Shown one piece after another: positions 35,852 to 43,843 of a stretch of 64,000 bases of DNA (position 1 is the stretch's first letter; each line of letters starts with the position of its first letter). A model generated the notes under the pieces. The model was not told the origin of the DNA, did no database searches, and saw only the letters and a program-made list of their open reading frames with translations. This DNA is from an uncultured Opitutaceae bacterium. Its GTDB lineage: Bacteria > Verrucomicrobiota > Verrucomicrobiia > Opitutales > Opitutaceae. The stretch is from contig CALFXL010000004.1 of the NCBI GenBank assembly GCA_937958045.1, positions 1 to 64,000 of the forward strand, in the 5' to 3' direction. Made by a program: the position numbers and the translations under genes.

Positions 35852-37111
35852 TCAGCTGCGCAGGCGTTCGAGAATCCCGCGGTAGCAGGAATCGGGTGAG
35901 AGATGGTTGCGGATGGCGGCGAGTGTGCCGTGTGAAAGGGACGCGCGCAGGTTTTCTGAGCCGAGCAGATCCAGCACGCCCTGCGCGAAGGCATCTGCGG
36001 AGTCGGCCTCGCGGACGGACGGGCGAAGGAAATCGAGACCTTGCAGCCCGATCGGCGTCGTGACGATGGCTTTGCCGTGGCTCGCGGCTTCGACGAGTTT
36101 GATTTTCACGCCGCTGCCCGCGAGGAGCGGCACGATGACGACTTCGGCGCGTTCATAAGCCTCGGTGAGATCGTCCACACGACCGCGCACGTTCACGCCG
36201 GGCGGCGTCTGGCGCACGCTGCGATCGATCGAGCCGCAAATATCGAGCGTGGCGTCGGGACGCGCGGCGCGGATTTGCGGCCAGACCTGTTGGAGAAACC
36301 AGTGCAAACCTTGCTGATTGGGAAGATTGTTGCTGCCCACAAAGAGGCACGAGCCGGGCACGGGCGAGCCCTGGGGCGGGCGCGGCAGCGCGGCTTTGGA
36401 CGCAACGACGATATCGTGTTGCGGCAACCAGCCGCGAAAAACGGACGCGTCTTCTTCGCTGATCGCGATGATTGTGCGCGCACGTTCGAGGAGGCGGGCC
36501 TCGCCTTGAGGATTGGCGGGGTCGAGCGAGTGATCGGCGAGCTCTTCGGGGGGCGTGCGACCGGTGAACGCGAGGCGTGCGGACGCGACATCGTGCGTGA
36601 GCACAAAATGGCGTCGGCCGTCCTGCGGCAGCAGCGGCGTGAACCAGCAGTAGTTGGCGAGCACTGTATCCGGTTGGAAACTACGCAGACGTTTTTGAAA
36701 AAAGCGCGCTTCTAGCGGCGTGGGCAGGGCGCTCCATTTGGGCTGGTAAACGGTCGCGCCATTGGCCTGCGCCGGTGAATTGGCCGGGGTTGCAGGCGCA
36801 GAGCGACCGAGCGAGCGGATGCGTCCGAGAAGCGCACCGAGGCGCGCCTTGGTGCGGCCCCATTCGAGATAACGCCACGGGCCGATCGCGAGACTGCCGA
36901 TGATGGTGAGATGAGCGACGCGACGGATGCGCGCGGGAACCTTCCACCACTTTTTTTTGCGCAGCTTGTCTTCGGAATGAACCCACGCGATCTCGATCTC
37001 GACGCCATGGCGGGCGAGGTAGGAAAGGAGATCGAAGAGATAGGCTCCTGCGCCGTCGTTTTCCGGAAGCGGAGAGTGGCGGGTGACGACGAGTAGTTTA
37101 GGCCGGGCCAT
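35852..37111 (-). CDS. Family 4 (GT4) glycosyltransferase
   Basis: A 419-residue GT-B enzyme from the ATG at 37111. KLLVVTRHSPLPENDGAGAYLFDLLSYLARHG opens the N-lobe (glycine-rich acceptor loop). LFVGSNNLPNQQGLHWFLQQVWP marks the inter-domain region and SGVKIKLVEAASHGKAIVTTPIGLQG holds the K...E donor-binding segment typical of GT4. It follows the Wzt gene by 20 bp. Confidence 0.88.
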   Translation of the reverse strand: MARPKLLVVTRHSPLPENDGAGAYLFDLLSYLARHGVEIEIAWVHSEDKLRKKKWWKVPARIRRVAHLTIIGSLAIGPWRYLEWGRTKARLGALLGRIRSLGRSAPATPANSPAQANGATVYQPKWSALPTPLEARFFQKRLRSFQPDTVLANYCWFTPLLPQDGRRHFVLTHDVASARLAFTGRTPPEELADHSLDPANPQGEARLLERARTIIAISEEDASVFRGWLPQHDIVVASKAALPRPPQGSPVPGSCLFVGSNNLPNQQGLHWFLQQVWPQIRAARPDATLDICGSIDRSVRQTPPGVNVRGRVDDLTEAYERAEVVIVPLLAGSGVKIKLVEAASHGKAIVTTPIGLQGLDFLRPSVREADSADAFAQGVLDLLGSENLRASLSHGTLAAIRNHLSPDSCYRGILERLRS

Positions 37112-37131
37112 GGCTCGAAGCGGGACTTGGC

Positions 37132-38367
37132 TCAGGATGGGGCAGCGGCAGGCTGTATGACAATCTCGGGGGTAATCCGCGCGCCGCCGAAGGATCGATC
37201 GCTTTCGAAATCGGTGCTGCTGGTCTGAACTTCCCAAAGCGCGAAGTTATCGATGATGTCGTGGAAATGTTTTCCCGCGCCGATGGCTGCGCTGACGTTG
37301 TAGCGTGTGGGGTGCAGCGGGAGATTGGGCAGGCGCAGGCGGATGAGCGAACGACCTTGCGGCAGCGAGAAGGTTTGTCCGTCTCCGTCCGAGTCGAGCG
37401 TGAGGATGCGCTGGCCGTCCGGCATGTTGAACGTGAACCCGAGCATGAGTTTCTCGAGCGGGCGCGCGGCCTGGACGAGGAACTCGACTTCGAGTGGTTG
37501 TTTGAAGCGCGGGGCGGTGCGTGTAGTGACGCGGAGGATACGCGCTTCGGAGCCGTCGGTGCCCCAGTCGCGTTTGCGCGTGGAGACGTCGATATCGAGC
37601 TCGGTGGAGATGCCGGTCGTGCTATAACGCTCGATGGCTTCGTCGGTCGTCATGATGCCGAGGCTGCGGCCCTTCTCGAGATACAGGCAGCGTTGGCAGA
37701 GACGGCGAATGGTGGCGACGGCATGGCTGACAAAAAGAATCGTGCGGCCCTGCTCGGTGGAGATGGACTGCATCTTGTTGATGCATTTGCGCTGGAAGGC
37801 CGCGTCGCCGACCGCGAGCACTTCGTCCACGATCAGGATTTCTGGTTCGAGATGCGCGGCGATGGCGAAGGCGAGCTTCACGTACATGCCGCTGGAGTAG
37901 CGTTTGACGGGCGTGTCGATGAACTGACCGATCTCGGCGAAATCGACGATCTCGTCGAATTTGCGCGAGATCTCGAATTTGTTCATGCCGAGAATCGCGC
38001 CATTGAGATAGATGTTGTCGCGACCGCTGAGTTCGCGGTGAAAACCGGTGCCGACCTCAAGCAAGCTTGCGAGACGACCGCGCAGCACGATTTCGCCGGT
38101 GGTGGGTTCGGTGATGCGCGAGAGGATTTTCAGCAGCGTGGATTTGCCGGCGCCGTTGCGCCCGACCACGCCGATGACCTCGCCGGGTTGCACCTGGAAG
38201 TTGACGTCGTTGAGCGCCCAGAAATCGCGCGCATGGGCGACGGCGTCTTTATGTCCGCGCAAACGACGGCCGAGACGCTGCAGGTCGTCGCGGAGCGTTG
38301 TCATGCCGATCTGGCCGAGTCGGTATTTTTTGGATACGCCGGAAACTTCGATGATGGGCTTGCTCAT
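37132..38367 (-). CDS. wzt: ABC transporter ATP-binding protein for polysaccharide export (Wzt-like)
   Basis: A 411-residue protein. Walker A is GRNGAGKST (69-77), the signature is YSSGM (157-161), and Walker B is ILIVDEVLAVGD (177-188). Residues after about 255 form an extra beta-rich domain, as in Wzt proteins that read the modified non-reducing end of the glycan. This extension suggests the chain carries a recognised cap, perhaps from the methyltransferase or kinase-fold gene downstream. It partners with the Wzm-like permease, whose stop lies 10 bp upstream. Confidence 0.93.
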   Translation of the reverse strand: MSKPIIEVSGVSKKYRLGQIGMTTLRDDLQRLGRRLRGHKDAVAHARDFWALNDVNFQVQPGEVIGVVGRNGAGKSTLLKILSRITEPTTGEIVLRGRLASLLEVGTGFHRELSGRDNIYLNGAILGMNKFEISRKFDEIVDFAEIGQFIDTPVKRYSSGMYVKLAFAIAAHLEPEILIVDEVLAVGDAAFQRKCINKMQSISTEQGRTILFVSHAVATIRRLCQRCLYLEKGRSLGIMTTDEAIERYSTTGISTELDIDVSTRKRDWGTDGSEARILRVTTRTAPRFKQPLEVEFLVQAARPLEKLMLGFTFNMPDGQRILTLDSDGDGQTFSLPQGRSLIRLRLPNLPLHPTRYNVSAAIGAGKHFHDIIDNFALWEVQTSSTDFESDRSFGGARITPEIVIQPAAAPS

Positions 38368-38377
38368 GGTGCGGGGC

Positions 38378-39244
38378 TCAAACGGTGTCGACGAAGGTGC
38401 GGGCGGCGCGTTGGTACGCGAACAAGCCGATAAAGAACACCAAGGCAGAGATGCCGAGTGAGACGAGATAGCTGGAGGTGGAAACGGTGCCGGTGCCGAG
38501 GAAGATCAGACGCGTGGCTTCGACGATGGCGGTGAGGGGATTGAGTTCGACGATCCAGCGGAATTGCTCGGGGATTTTCGACAATGGATAGATGACGGGC
38601 GACGCATACATCCAGAGATTGATGAGCACAGGTTGGACGTGTTGGACGTCGCGGTATTTGGCGGTGAGCGCGGAGAGTACGAGGCCGACGCCGAGCCCGA
38701 AGAACGCCATGTGCAGCACGATCGCCGGATAAGCGAGCCAGAGCCATGAAGGCGTGGCGACTTGGGCGGGTTCGACCGTCAGGTGATGGTGCAGATAAAA
38801 AGCGCCGAAGGTGACCAGCTGGATCGCGAGCGCGAGCAGGCAGGAAATGGTGACGGCGATCGGCGGGATGAGGCGGGGGAAATAAACCTTGGAGAACAGA
38901 TGCGCGTTACCGCCAAGCGAGTTGGAGGTGGAGCCGAGCACGGCGGAAAAATACGTCCACCCCAACATGCCGCAGAGGTAGAAAAGTTTGTCCGGCAAGC
39001 CGTCGGTGGACGCGCCCATCACGCGGCTGAACACGACGACAAACACGAACGTCATGATCAGCGGGTTCAGGAAGAACCACAGCGGACCGAGGATGGTCTG
39101 TTTGTATTTCGCGGTGAAGTCGCGGTGGACGAGGATCCACAGGAGGTCGCTGTAGGCTTTGAGACCTTCCCAGTCGAAGTGAAACCAGCGGGTGTTGGGC
39201 CGGATGCGGATTTCGATCGGTTCGGGCGAAGACGGTTGATTCAC
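38378..39244 (-). CDS. wzm: ABC-2 type polysaccharide transport permease (Wzm-like)
   Basis: A 288-residue protein with six membrane segments. The N-terminal amphipathic part YSDLLWILVHRDFTAKYKQTILGPLWFFLNP is the hallmark of Wzm/KpsM/RfbA-type permeases. YASPVIYPLSKIPEQFRWIVELNPLTAIVEATR is the conserved late-membrane loop. It moves undecaprenyl-linked glycan across the inner membrane with Wzt. Presence of this pair argues for an ABC-transporter-dependent route instead of Wzx/Wzy. Confidence 0.93.
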   Translation of the reverse strand: MNQPSSPEPIEIRIRPNTRWFHFDWEGLKAYSDLLWILVHRDFTAKYKQTILGPLWFFLNPLIMTFVFVVVFSRVMGASTDGLPDKLFYLCGMLGWTYFSAVLGSTSNSLGGNAHLFSKVYFPRLIPPIAVTISCLLALAIQLVTFGAFYLHHHLTVEPAQVATPSWLWLAYPAIVLHMAFFGLGVGLVLSALTAKYRDVQHVQPVLINLWMYASPVIYPLSKIPEQFRWIVELNPLTAIVEATRLIFLGTGTVSTSSYLVSLGISALVFFIGLFAYQRAARTFVDTV

Positions 39245-39299
39245 TGCGGTTGTTGGTTCGTGGCTGGAGGAAAAGTACGAAGAGGGTGCCGGAGACGAC

Positions 39300-39333
39300 G
39301 CTGCCGGAAATCACAAAAGGATATTCCGGCAGC
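39300..39333. repeat. Perfect 10-bp inverted repeat between the Wzc-like and Wzm-like genes
   Basis: GCTGCCGGAA (39300-39309) pairs with TTCCGGCAGC (39324-39333) around a 14-nt loop, in the 117-bp gap between two minus-strand genes. There is no U tract. It could attenuate or stabilise the transcript between the kinase and the exporter genes, or bind a regulator. Confidence 0.5.
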
Positions 39334-39361
39334 AAATGGCGGGCCCGGCAGGTGCGCGGGA

Positions 39362-41554
39362 TCAGGCTTCGGTTTTTTCGCTTTGGTACGACTTGTAGTA
39401 ATCGGCCTTGTAGGCGCCGTAGCCGTCGTAGCCGTAGTTCATAATCGAAGCGTGCGGCATGTGGTTGAGGACAACGCCAAGGATCGAGATGCCGGACTCG
39501 CTGAACTTCGCGAGGGTCTTCCGGATGATCGCCTTGCGGACGGTGCGGAAACGGCAGACGTAAACGAGCTCGCTGCAGAAACGCGACAGCAGCAACGCGT
39601 CGGGGAAGACGGCGGAAGGCGGCGTGTCGATGACCACGAGGTCGTATTGTTGCGAGAGCTTGTTGAAGAGATCGCAGTTGGCGATCTGGTCGATGACCTC
39701 CGTCGGATTCTTGATGGCGTCGCCGGCGGGGAGCAGGTCGAGCGCGGGACCGATGTTGACGATGCCGAGCTTCTGCGGATCCGCTTCGGCATTGGGGTTG
39801 GAACCATGTTCGCGCAGCCACGGGATGAGGCCGACGCCGGCTTGCGTGCCGAAATAACGACGCAGTGTGGGACGGCGGAAGTCGCAGTCGACCAGGAGCG
39901 TCTTTTTGCCGTGAGCGGCAAACACGGCCGCGAGGTTGGACGCGGTGAGACTCTTACCCTCGCTCGGAATGCTGGAGGTGATGAGGAGGCGTTTCGGCGT
40001 CGGGATGACGGAACGGATCTCCATCTCACTAAAGATGCCGCGGTAGGCTTCGGATAAGGCTTCGTCTTTGGAGAGACGGAACACGTTGGGGCGTTCCGTC
40101 TCGCTGAGTTTTTTCATCGTCTTGATGCCGCCGAGGAGCACTTGGCCGAGGCCGGCTTCGACATCGATGACGGACTTCACGCGTGTATCCAAAAATCCGA
40201 GGCCGATCGGAACGCCGATAAGCAACACGAACGCGATGGCGACCGCTTGTTTGACGACTTCCTTGGGCGTGCCGGAGGAGGGGGTGGAGGGCACCAATGC
40301 CTTGTCGAGGACCTTGATGTTATCACTGCCGAGGTTCTGGATGATGCTGGTCTCGCTCAAGCGGGCGAGGATGTACTGGTAATTGCGGTTTTCGACGCTG
40401 GCCTCGTCCTCGAGGAATTTGTACCGGCTGGCGATCTTGGCGAGTTCCTCGACCTGCTTTTCGGTTTCGGCGTAGTCCTTGCGGAGACGTTGTTCGTGTT
40501 CGCGTGCGATGTCGTAGCGCGCGCGGACTTCGGCGATGGCAAGCTCAATGGCACCGTCGAGGGCCTTCTCGGCTTCTTCGAGCGCGACCTGGTTTTCCAC
40601 CATGCGCGGATGCCCTTCGAAGTAGTTTTCCTCGAGGAGGCGGCGGTTGGCGCGGAGGCTGTTGACGCGCTCTTTGAGGCTGGGGACGCTGCCGAAGGTC
40701 GCGATTTGGGAAATCTCGAACAGGTTGCGGCCTTCTTTCTTGTAGGTCTCGATGGTGGCAAGGAGCGTGCGGAGATTGGTCTGGATGAGCTCTTGTTCGG
40801 CGAGACTGCTGCCGAGCATGGTGAGCTTTTGTTGAACGACGCCCTGGTTTTCACCGATGGCGGCCATGTTGTGCTTTTCGCGGAAGGCTTGTTTCTCGCG
40901 TTCGAGCGCTTCGAGCTGGGCCTTCTTTTTATCGGCTTCGTTACGAAGAAAGAGGATGGCCGAACCGGTGTTGGTGGAGGCGCGGTCGAGTTGAAACTCG
41001 ATGTAGTGGCGGGCGTAGCGATTGGCGATCAGGGCGGCCACTTCAGGATCGCGGCTGTACGCGCTGATGCGGAGGATGGTGGTGTTGCGTTGGGGCTCGA
41101 TGCGGACGGAGTCCCTGACGAGTTGGCGGAGCGAAGGCGGCGGTTTGTTGGGATTATCGGGATCGCGGTAGGGCGCCTGGATTTGCTCGATTTCTTTTGG
41201 CGTGAACGTGCTTTGCACGGATTCGAAGAAGTTCTGGCTGCGGAGGCGCTCCGTGTGGAGCTCAAGCTGCAGGCCGGACGTCGTGGTGAGGTCGACGACT
41301 TCTTGAATACCGATGACGCGGTCCTTGTGCGGCTCGAAGAGGAGCTTGGCTTCGGCGCGATAAACGGGCTCGGGCTTGGGTTGGGCGAGCACAAACGCGG
41401 CGGCGACGGCGGCCCCTACGATGAGGCCGATCCACCAGCGCTCGAGGAACATGTTGAGGAGACTCTTGGGCGAGAGCTGACCGCCGGAAGGCTTGGTCTG
41501 CACCTGAATCTCGGCCGCGCGTTTGGCGGAAACTGATTTTGCGGATTTTGACAT
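39362..41554 (-). CDS. wzc: Wzc-like tyrosine autokinase / polysaccharide co-polymerase
   Basis: A 730-residue inner-membrane protein. The N-terminal Wzz-type domain has membrane segments at about 41-57 and 436-455 with a long periplasmic coiled coil between them (about 200-380). The cytoplasmic bacterial tyrosine kinase domain carries Walker A SSIPSEGKS (527-535), Walker A' LLVDCD (553-558) and Walker B VIDTPP (641-646). The tail from 706 holds seven tyrosines in eighteen residues, the expected autophosphorylation cluster. In the family, phosphorylation cycling of this tail controls polymer length and export with a Wza channel. An 8-nt G tract lies just upstream of the ATG. Confidence 0.95.
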   Translation of the reverse strand: MSKSAKSVSAKRAAEIQVQTKPSGGQLSPKSLLNMFLERWWIGLIVGAAVAAAFVLAQPKPEPVYRAEAKLLFEPHKDRVIGIQEVVDLTTTSGLQLELHTERLRSQNFFESVQSTFTPKEIEQIQAPYRDPDNPNKPPPSLRQLVRDSVRIEPQRNTTILRISAYSRDPEVAALIANRYARHYIEFQLDRASTNTGSAILFLRNEADKKKAQLEALEREKQAFREKHNMAAIGENQGVVQQKLTMLGSSLAEQELIQTNLRTLLATIETYKKEGRNLFEISQIATFGSVPSLKERVNSLRANRRLLEENYFEGHPRMVENQVALEEAEKALDGAIELAIAEVRARYDIAREHEQRLRKDYAETEKQVEELAKIASRYKFLEDEASVENRNYQYILARLSETSIIQNLGSDNIKVLDKALVPSTPSSGTPKEVVKQAVAIAFVLLIGVPIGLGFLDTRVKSVIDVEAGLGQVLLGGIKTMKKLSETERPNVFRLSKDEALSEAYRGIFSEMEIRSVIPTPKRLLITSSIPSEGKSLTASNLAAVFAAHGKKTLLVDCDFRRPTLRRYFGTQAGVGLIPWLREHGSNPNAEADPQKLGIVNIGPALDLLPAGDAIKNPTEVIDQIANCDLFNKLSQQYDLVVIDTPPSAVFPDALLLSRFCSELVYVCRFRTVRKAIIRKTLAKFSESGISILGVVLNHMPHASIMNYGYDGYGAYKADYYKSYQSEKTEA

Positions 41555-41562
41555 TGGGAAGG

Positions 41563-41570
41563 CCCCCCCC
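41563..41570 (-). repeat. 8-nt G tract in the translation start region of the Wzc-like gene
   Basis: On the minus strand GGGGGGGG ends 8 nt before the ATG at 41554, i.e. where a ribosome-binding site should sit. No other G or C run of this length was seen in the window (a run of 7 lies at 48153-48159). The tract could serve as a ribosome-binding element whose length may vary by slippage. Confidence 0.45.
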
Positions 41571-41584
41571 GAGGTGGCGTGTGG

Positions 41585-42283
41585 TTAGATGAAACGTTCT
41601 TCGACGTGGATGCGGTCGCCGGGATATATGAGGAAGCTCTTGGGGGCTCCCTTACGGTTCTTCATCATGGCTTCGACGTCCACGATGTGGGAAACTTCGT
41701 TGCCGTTTTCATCCATGCGGATCACGCGGACGGCGTTGGAGCGGGCGGTGGGGCGGAAACCGCCGAGACGGTTGACGAGCTCGACGATCTCGATGCTGTC
41801 GGTCTCGCGCGGCATCTGGAAGACGCCGGGATTCATGCCGGTGCCGCTGATGGTGACTTCACGGAGGGCGTAGTCGCGGACGGTGATGTTGACCAAAGGT
41901 TTTTTGAGGATGCGGCGCTCGATGAGGAGTTGTTCGATGAAGCCTTCGGCCTCGCGGACGGTCTTGTTGGCGAGGGAGACCTCGTTGATGTACGGGATGC
42001 GGACGATACCTTTGCGGTCGATGCGTTGGGCGGCGGAGAGATCGGGTTCGCCATGGACGGTGATCGAAATTTCGTCGCCGAGCGCGAGGCGGTAACCGGG
42101 ATCGGTCGCCATGACGACGGGCGCGGTGGTGGTGTTCGACGTGGAGGAGTTGCCGCCGGTGGATTCGGAGGATCCGCCGGTGGGCGTGACGGCCTGGTCC
42201 GCTTCTGGAGTGGCCTTTCCCCAGAAGCATGCCCCTTGGAGGAGCGCGATGAGGACAATGGAAGAGAAGCGGAGTGTGCGCAT
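41585..42283 (-). CDS. wza: Wza-like polysaccharide export lipoprotein
   Basis: A 232-residue protein with a lipoprotein signal peptide: the lipobox is LLQGAC with lipidated Cys19. A Ser/Thr/Gly-rich linker (about 35-55) precedes the Poly_export domain (GYRLALGDEISITVHGEPDL, about 63-82) and a SLBB domain (VTISGTGMNPGVFQMPRE). In the family it forms an octameric outer-membrane pore for the polymer. It is shorter than E. coli Wza (379 residues) and lacks the long C-terminal part, so a partner barrel such as the 432-residue protein upstream may complete the outer-membrane channel. Confidence 0.92.
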   Translation of the reverse strand: MRTLRFSSIVLIALLQGACFWGKATPEADQAVTPTGGSSESTGGNSSTSNTTTAPVVMATDPGYRLALGDEISITVHGEPDLSAAQRIDRKGIVRIPYINEVSLANKTVREAEGFIEQLLIERRILKKPLVNITVRDYALREVTISGTGMNPGVFQMPRETDSIEIVELVNRLGGFRPTARSNAVRVIRMDENGNEVSHIVDVEAMMKNRKGAPKSFLIYPGDRIHVEERFI

Positions 42284-42307
42284 AGCTGGCGTAACGGTTG
42301 TGAGTTT

Positions 42308-43606
42308 TTAGAAAGTGAAGGTCGCCGAGCCGGTGACGGTGTGGCGTTCGTAGTTGCGCGGAGCGACGCGGGTGAACTGGTTGCCGAGGGCGTCGGTGTT
42401 ATTATCCACGTAACCGTAGCTGAGGCTGCCGTGGAGATTGCGGGTGAAGGGGCGCGAGAGCGTGAGTCCTGCCTGCAGGATTGTGTCGTCGCGGGTCACG
42501 CCGCGGTAGCTGCGCCAGTTGTAGGAGATGCTGCCGTCGAGCTTGGTGACGCGGCCGATTTTTTGGGTGAAACCGCCGCCGACGCGGGTGTTTTCCACCG
42601 CGAGATTGTTGGCCGAGAGTTCCATGCTGCGCGAAGCGTGGATGGAGAGATCGGTGCGTTCGCGCGCGGACCATGCGAGACGGAGAGAGCCGCTGAGGAA
42701 CTTGCCGCCGTCGTCGAGAAAGCCCGCGACGGAGGATTGGGAATACGAGATCGAGGCCGAGCTGGTGAGTTTCGGAAAGCGGTTGGCCGGCAGGAAGGGA
42801 CCGTCGATTGAGATATTGAGATAATGGCTGCCGCGCGAGGTGTCGCCGCCAAAGACTTCTTCGGACGAGCGGCTGAGGACGCTGTAGCCGTATCGGATGG
42901 AGCCGGAGACTTCGCCGTAGAGAGGGCGGGACAGACCGATGCTGAGGTTGTTGGAGTACTGATCGAGACCGACCTGCGTGTACTCGTTGGCGTCGGTTTT
43001 GGTGATGGTGAGCTCGTGTCCGAGGAGTAGTGAGGTGCCCGGGAAAATGCCGCGATAGGTGAAGTGGAGGCGGTTGGAGAACATGTCCTGATCGCTGTAG
43101 AACGCTCGCGAGACCGAGCTGTACGACAGGCTTTCGTTAAGGATCATGCCGGGGTTGATTGGGTAGGTGAGGCCGATCTGTGCAAAGTAGCGCTCGGTGG
43201 GGATGCGGTCGTTGAGGGAATAATCCACGACCATGTCCTCTGTGTAGCCGACGCTGACGTCGCCCGTGAGGCGCGAGCCGACATCGCTGGGAATGTGCAG
43301 CGACACGTTGATGCGGAGATCGTCCGAATCGTAGTCTTTGTTTACTTCGTGCCGGTTGAAAGCGACGCCGCCCGACGCGGTGAACTGCGCGAGACCGGCG
43401 CGGCGGACGAAACGGAGCGCGGGGTAGAGCGTGTAAATCGTGTCAGGGTCGTTGTCCGCCGATCCCAGGAAAAAGGAGTCATACATCACCGAGGCGTTCG
43501 TATCGAGCAACAGGCCGCCACGGGCGAATTCGGCGAAACCAAACGAGGTGGACGTGAGGGCGAGCAGCGCGGTAGAGCTGATGACGAGGCGAGTATTCGA
43601 GATCAC
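42308..43606 (-). CDS. Outer-membrane beta-barrel protein of the EPS system
   Basis: A 432-residue protein starting at a GTG (43606) with a signal peptide (about 1-25, cleavage near SFGFA). The rest is a barrel-like series of amphipathic strands (for example DLRINVSLHIPSDVGSRLTGDVSVGY and SLRLAWSARERTDLSIHASRSMEL) ending in phenylalanine (GSATFTF). It resembles BBP2/EpsL-type barrel proteins that lie next to Wza and Wzc genes in exosortase-linked clusters. It probably supplies an outer-membrane passage or anchor for the polymer. Confidence 0.8.
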   Translation of the reverse strand: MISNTRLVISSTALLALTSTSFGFAEFARGGLLLDTNASVMYDSFFLGSADNDPDTIYTLYPALRFVRRAGLAQFTASGGVAFNRHEVNKDYDSDDLRINVSLHIPSDVGSRLTGDVSVGYTEDMVVDYSLNDRIPTERYFAQIGLTYPINPGMILNESLSYSSVSRAFYSDQDMFSNRLHFTYRGIFPGTSLLLGHELTITKTDANEYTQVGLDQYSNNLSIGLSRPLYGEVSGSIRYGYSVLSRSSEEVFGGDTSRGSHYLNISIDGPFLPANRFPKLTSSASISYSQSSVAGFLDDGGKFLSGSLRLAWSARERTDLSIHASRSMELSANNLAVENTRVGGGFTQKIGRVTKLDGSISYNWRSYRGVTRDDTILQAGLTLSRPFTRNLHGSLSYGYVDNNTDALGNQFTRVAPRNYERHTVTGSATFTF

Positions 43607-43843
43607 GGTTTGGACAACGACGGTTCAGAAACGAGAAGGGATCTTGGCGGGTCGGACTTGAAACCGCGATTAGCAATTTGAAATCAACTGGCGGAAAGCT
43701 TTGTAGGGGATTTGCTGATAACGGGAAGTGAGGGAGCGGTCCGAAAGAGCAGCCGCCATTCCCGCGAAGGATCTTTCATCGGGAAAAGTTCCTCCACGGA
43801 CAGATGGAATGCCGCTCGGTGCGGCGGACGGTAGATTTTTCTC
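43607..43843. other. 237-bp intergenic region inside the EPS unit
   Basis: Between the barrel gene and the TPR gene, both on the minus strand. It holds a small hairpin (GCCGC/GCGGC around TCGGT, 43811-43825) close to the TPR stop, without a U tract. It is the longest gap in the 27-kb minus-strand unit, so a second promoter for the export genes is plausible here, but no convincing -35/-10 pair was found. Confidence 0.4.
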
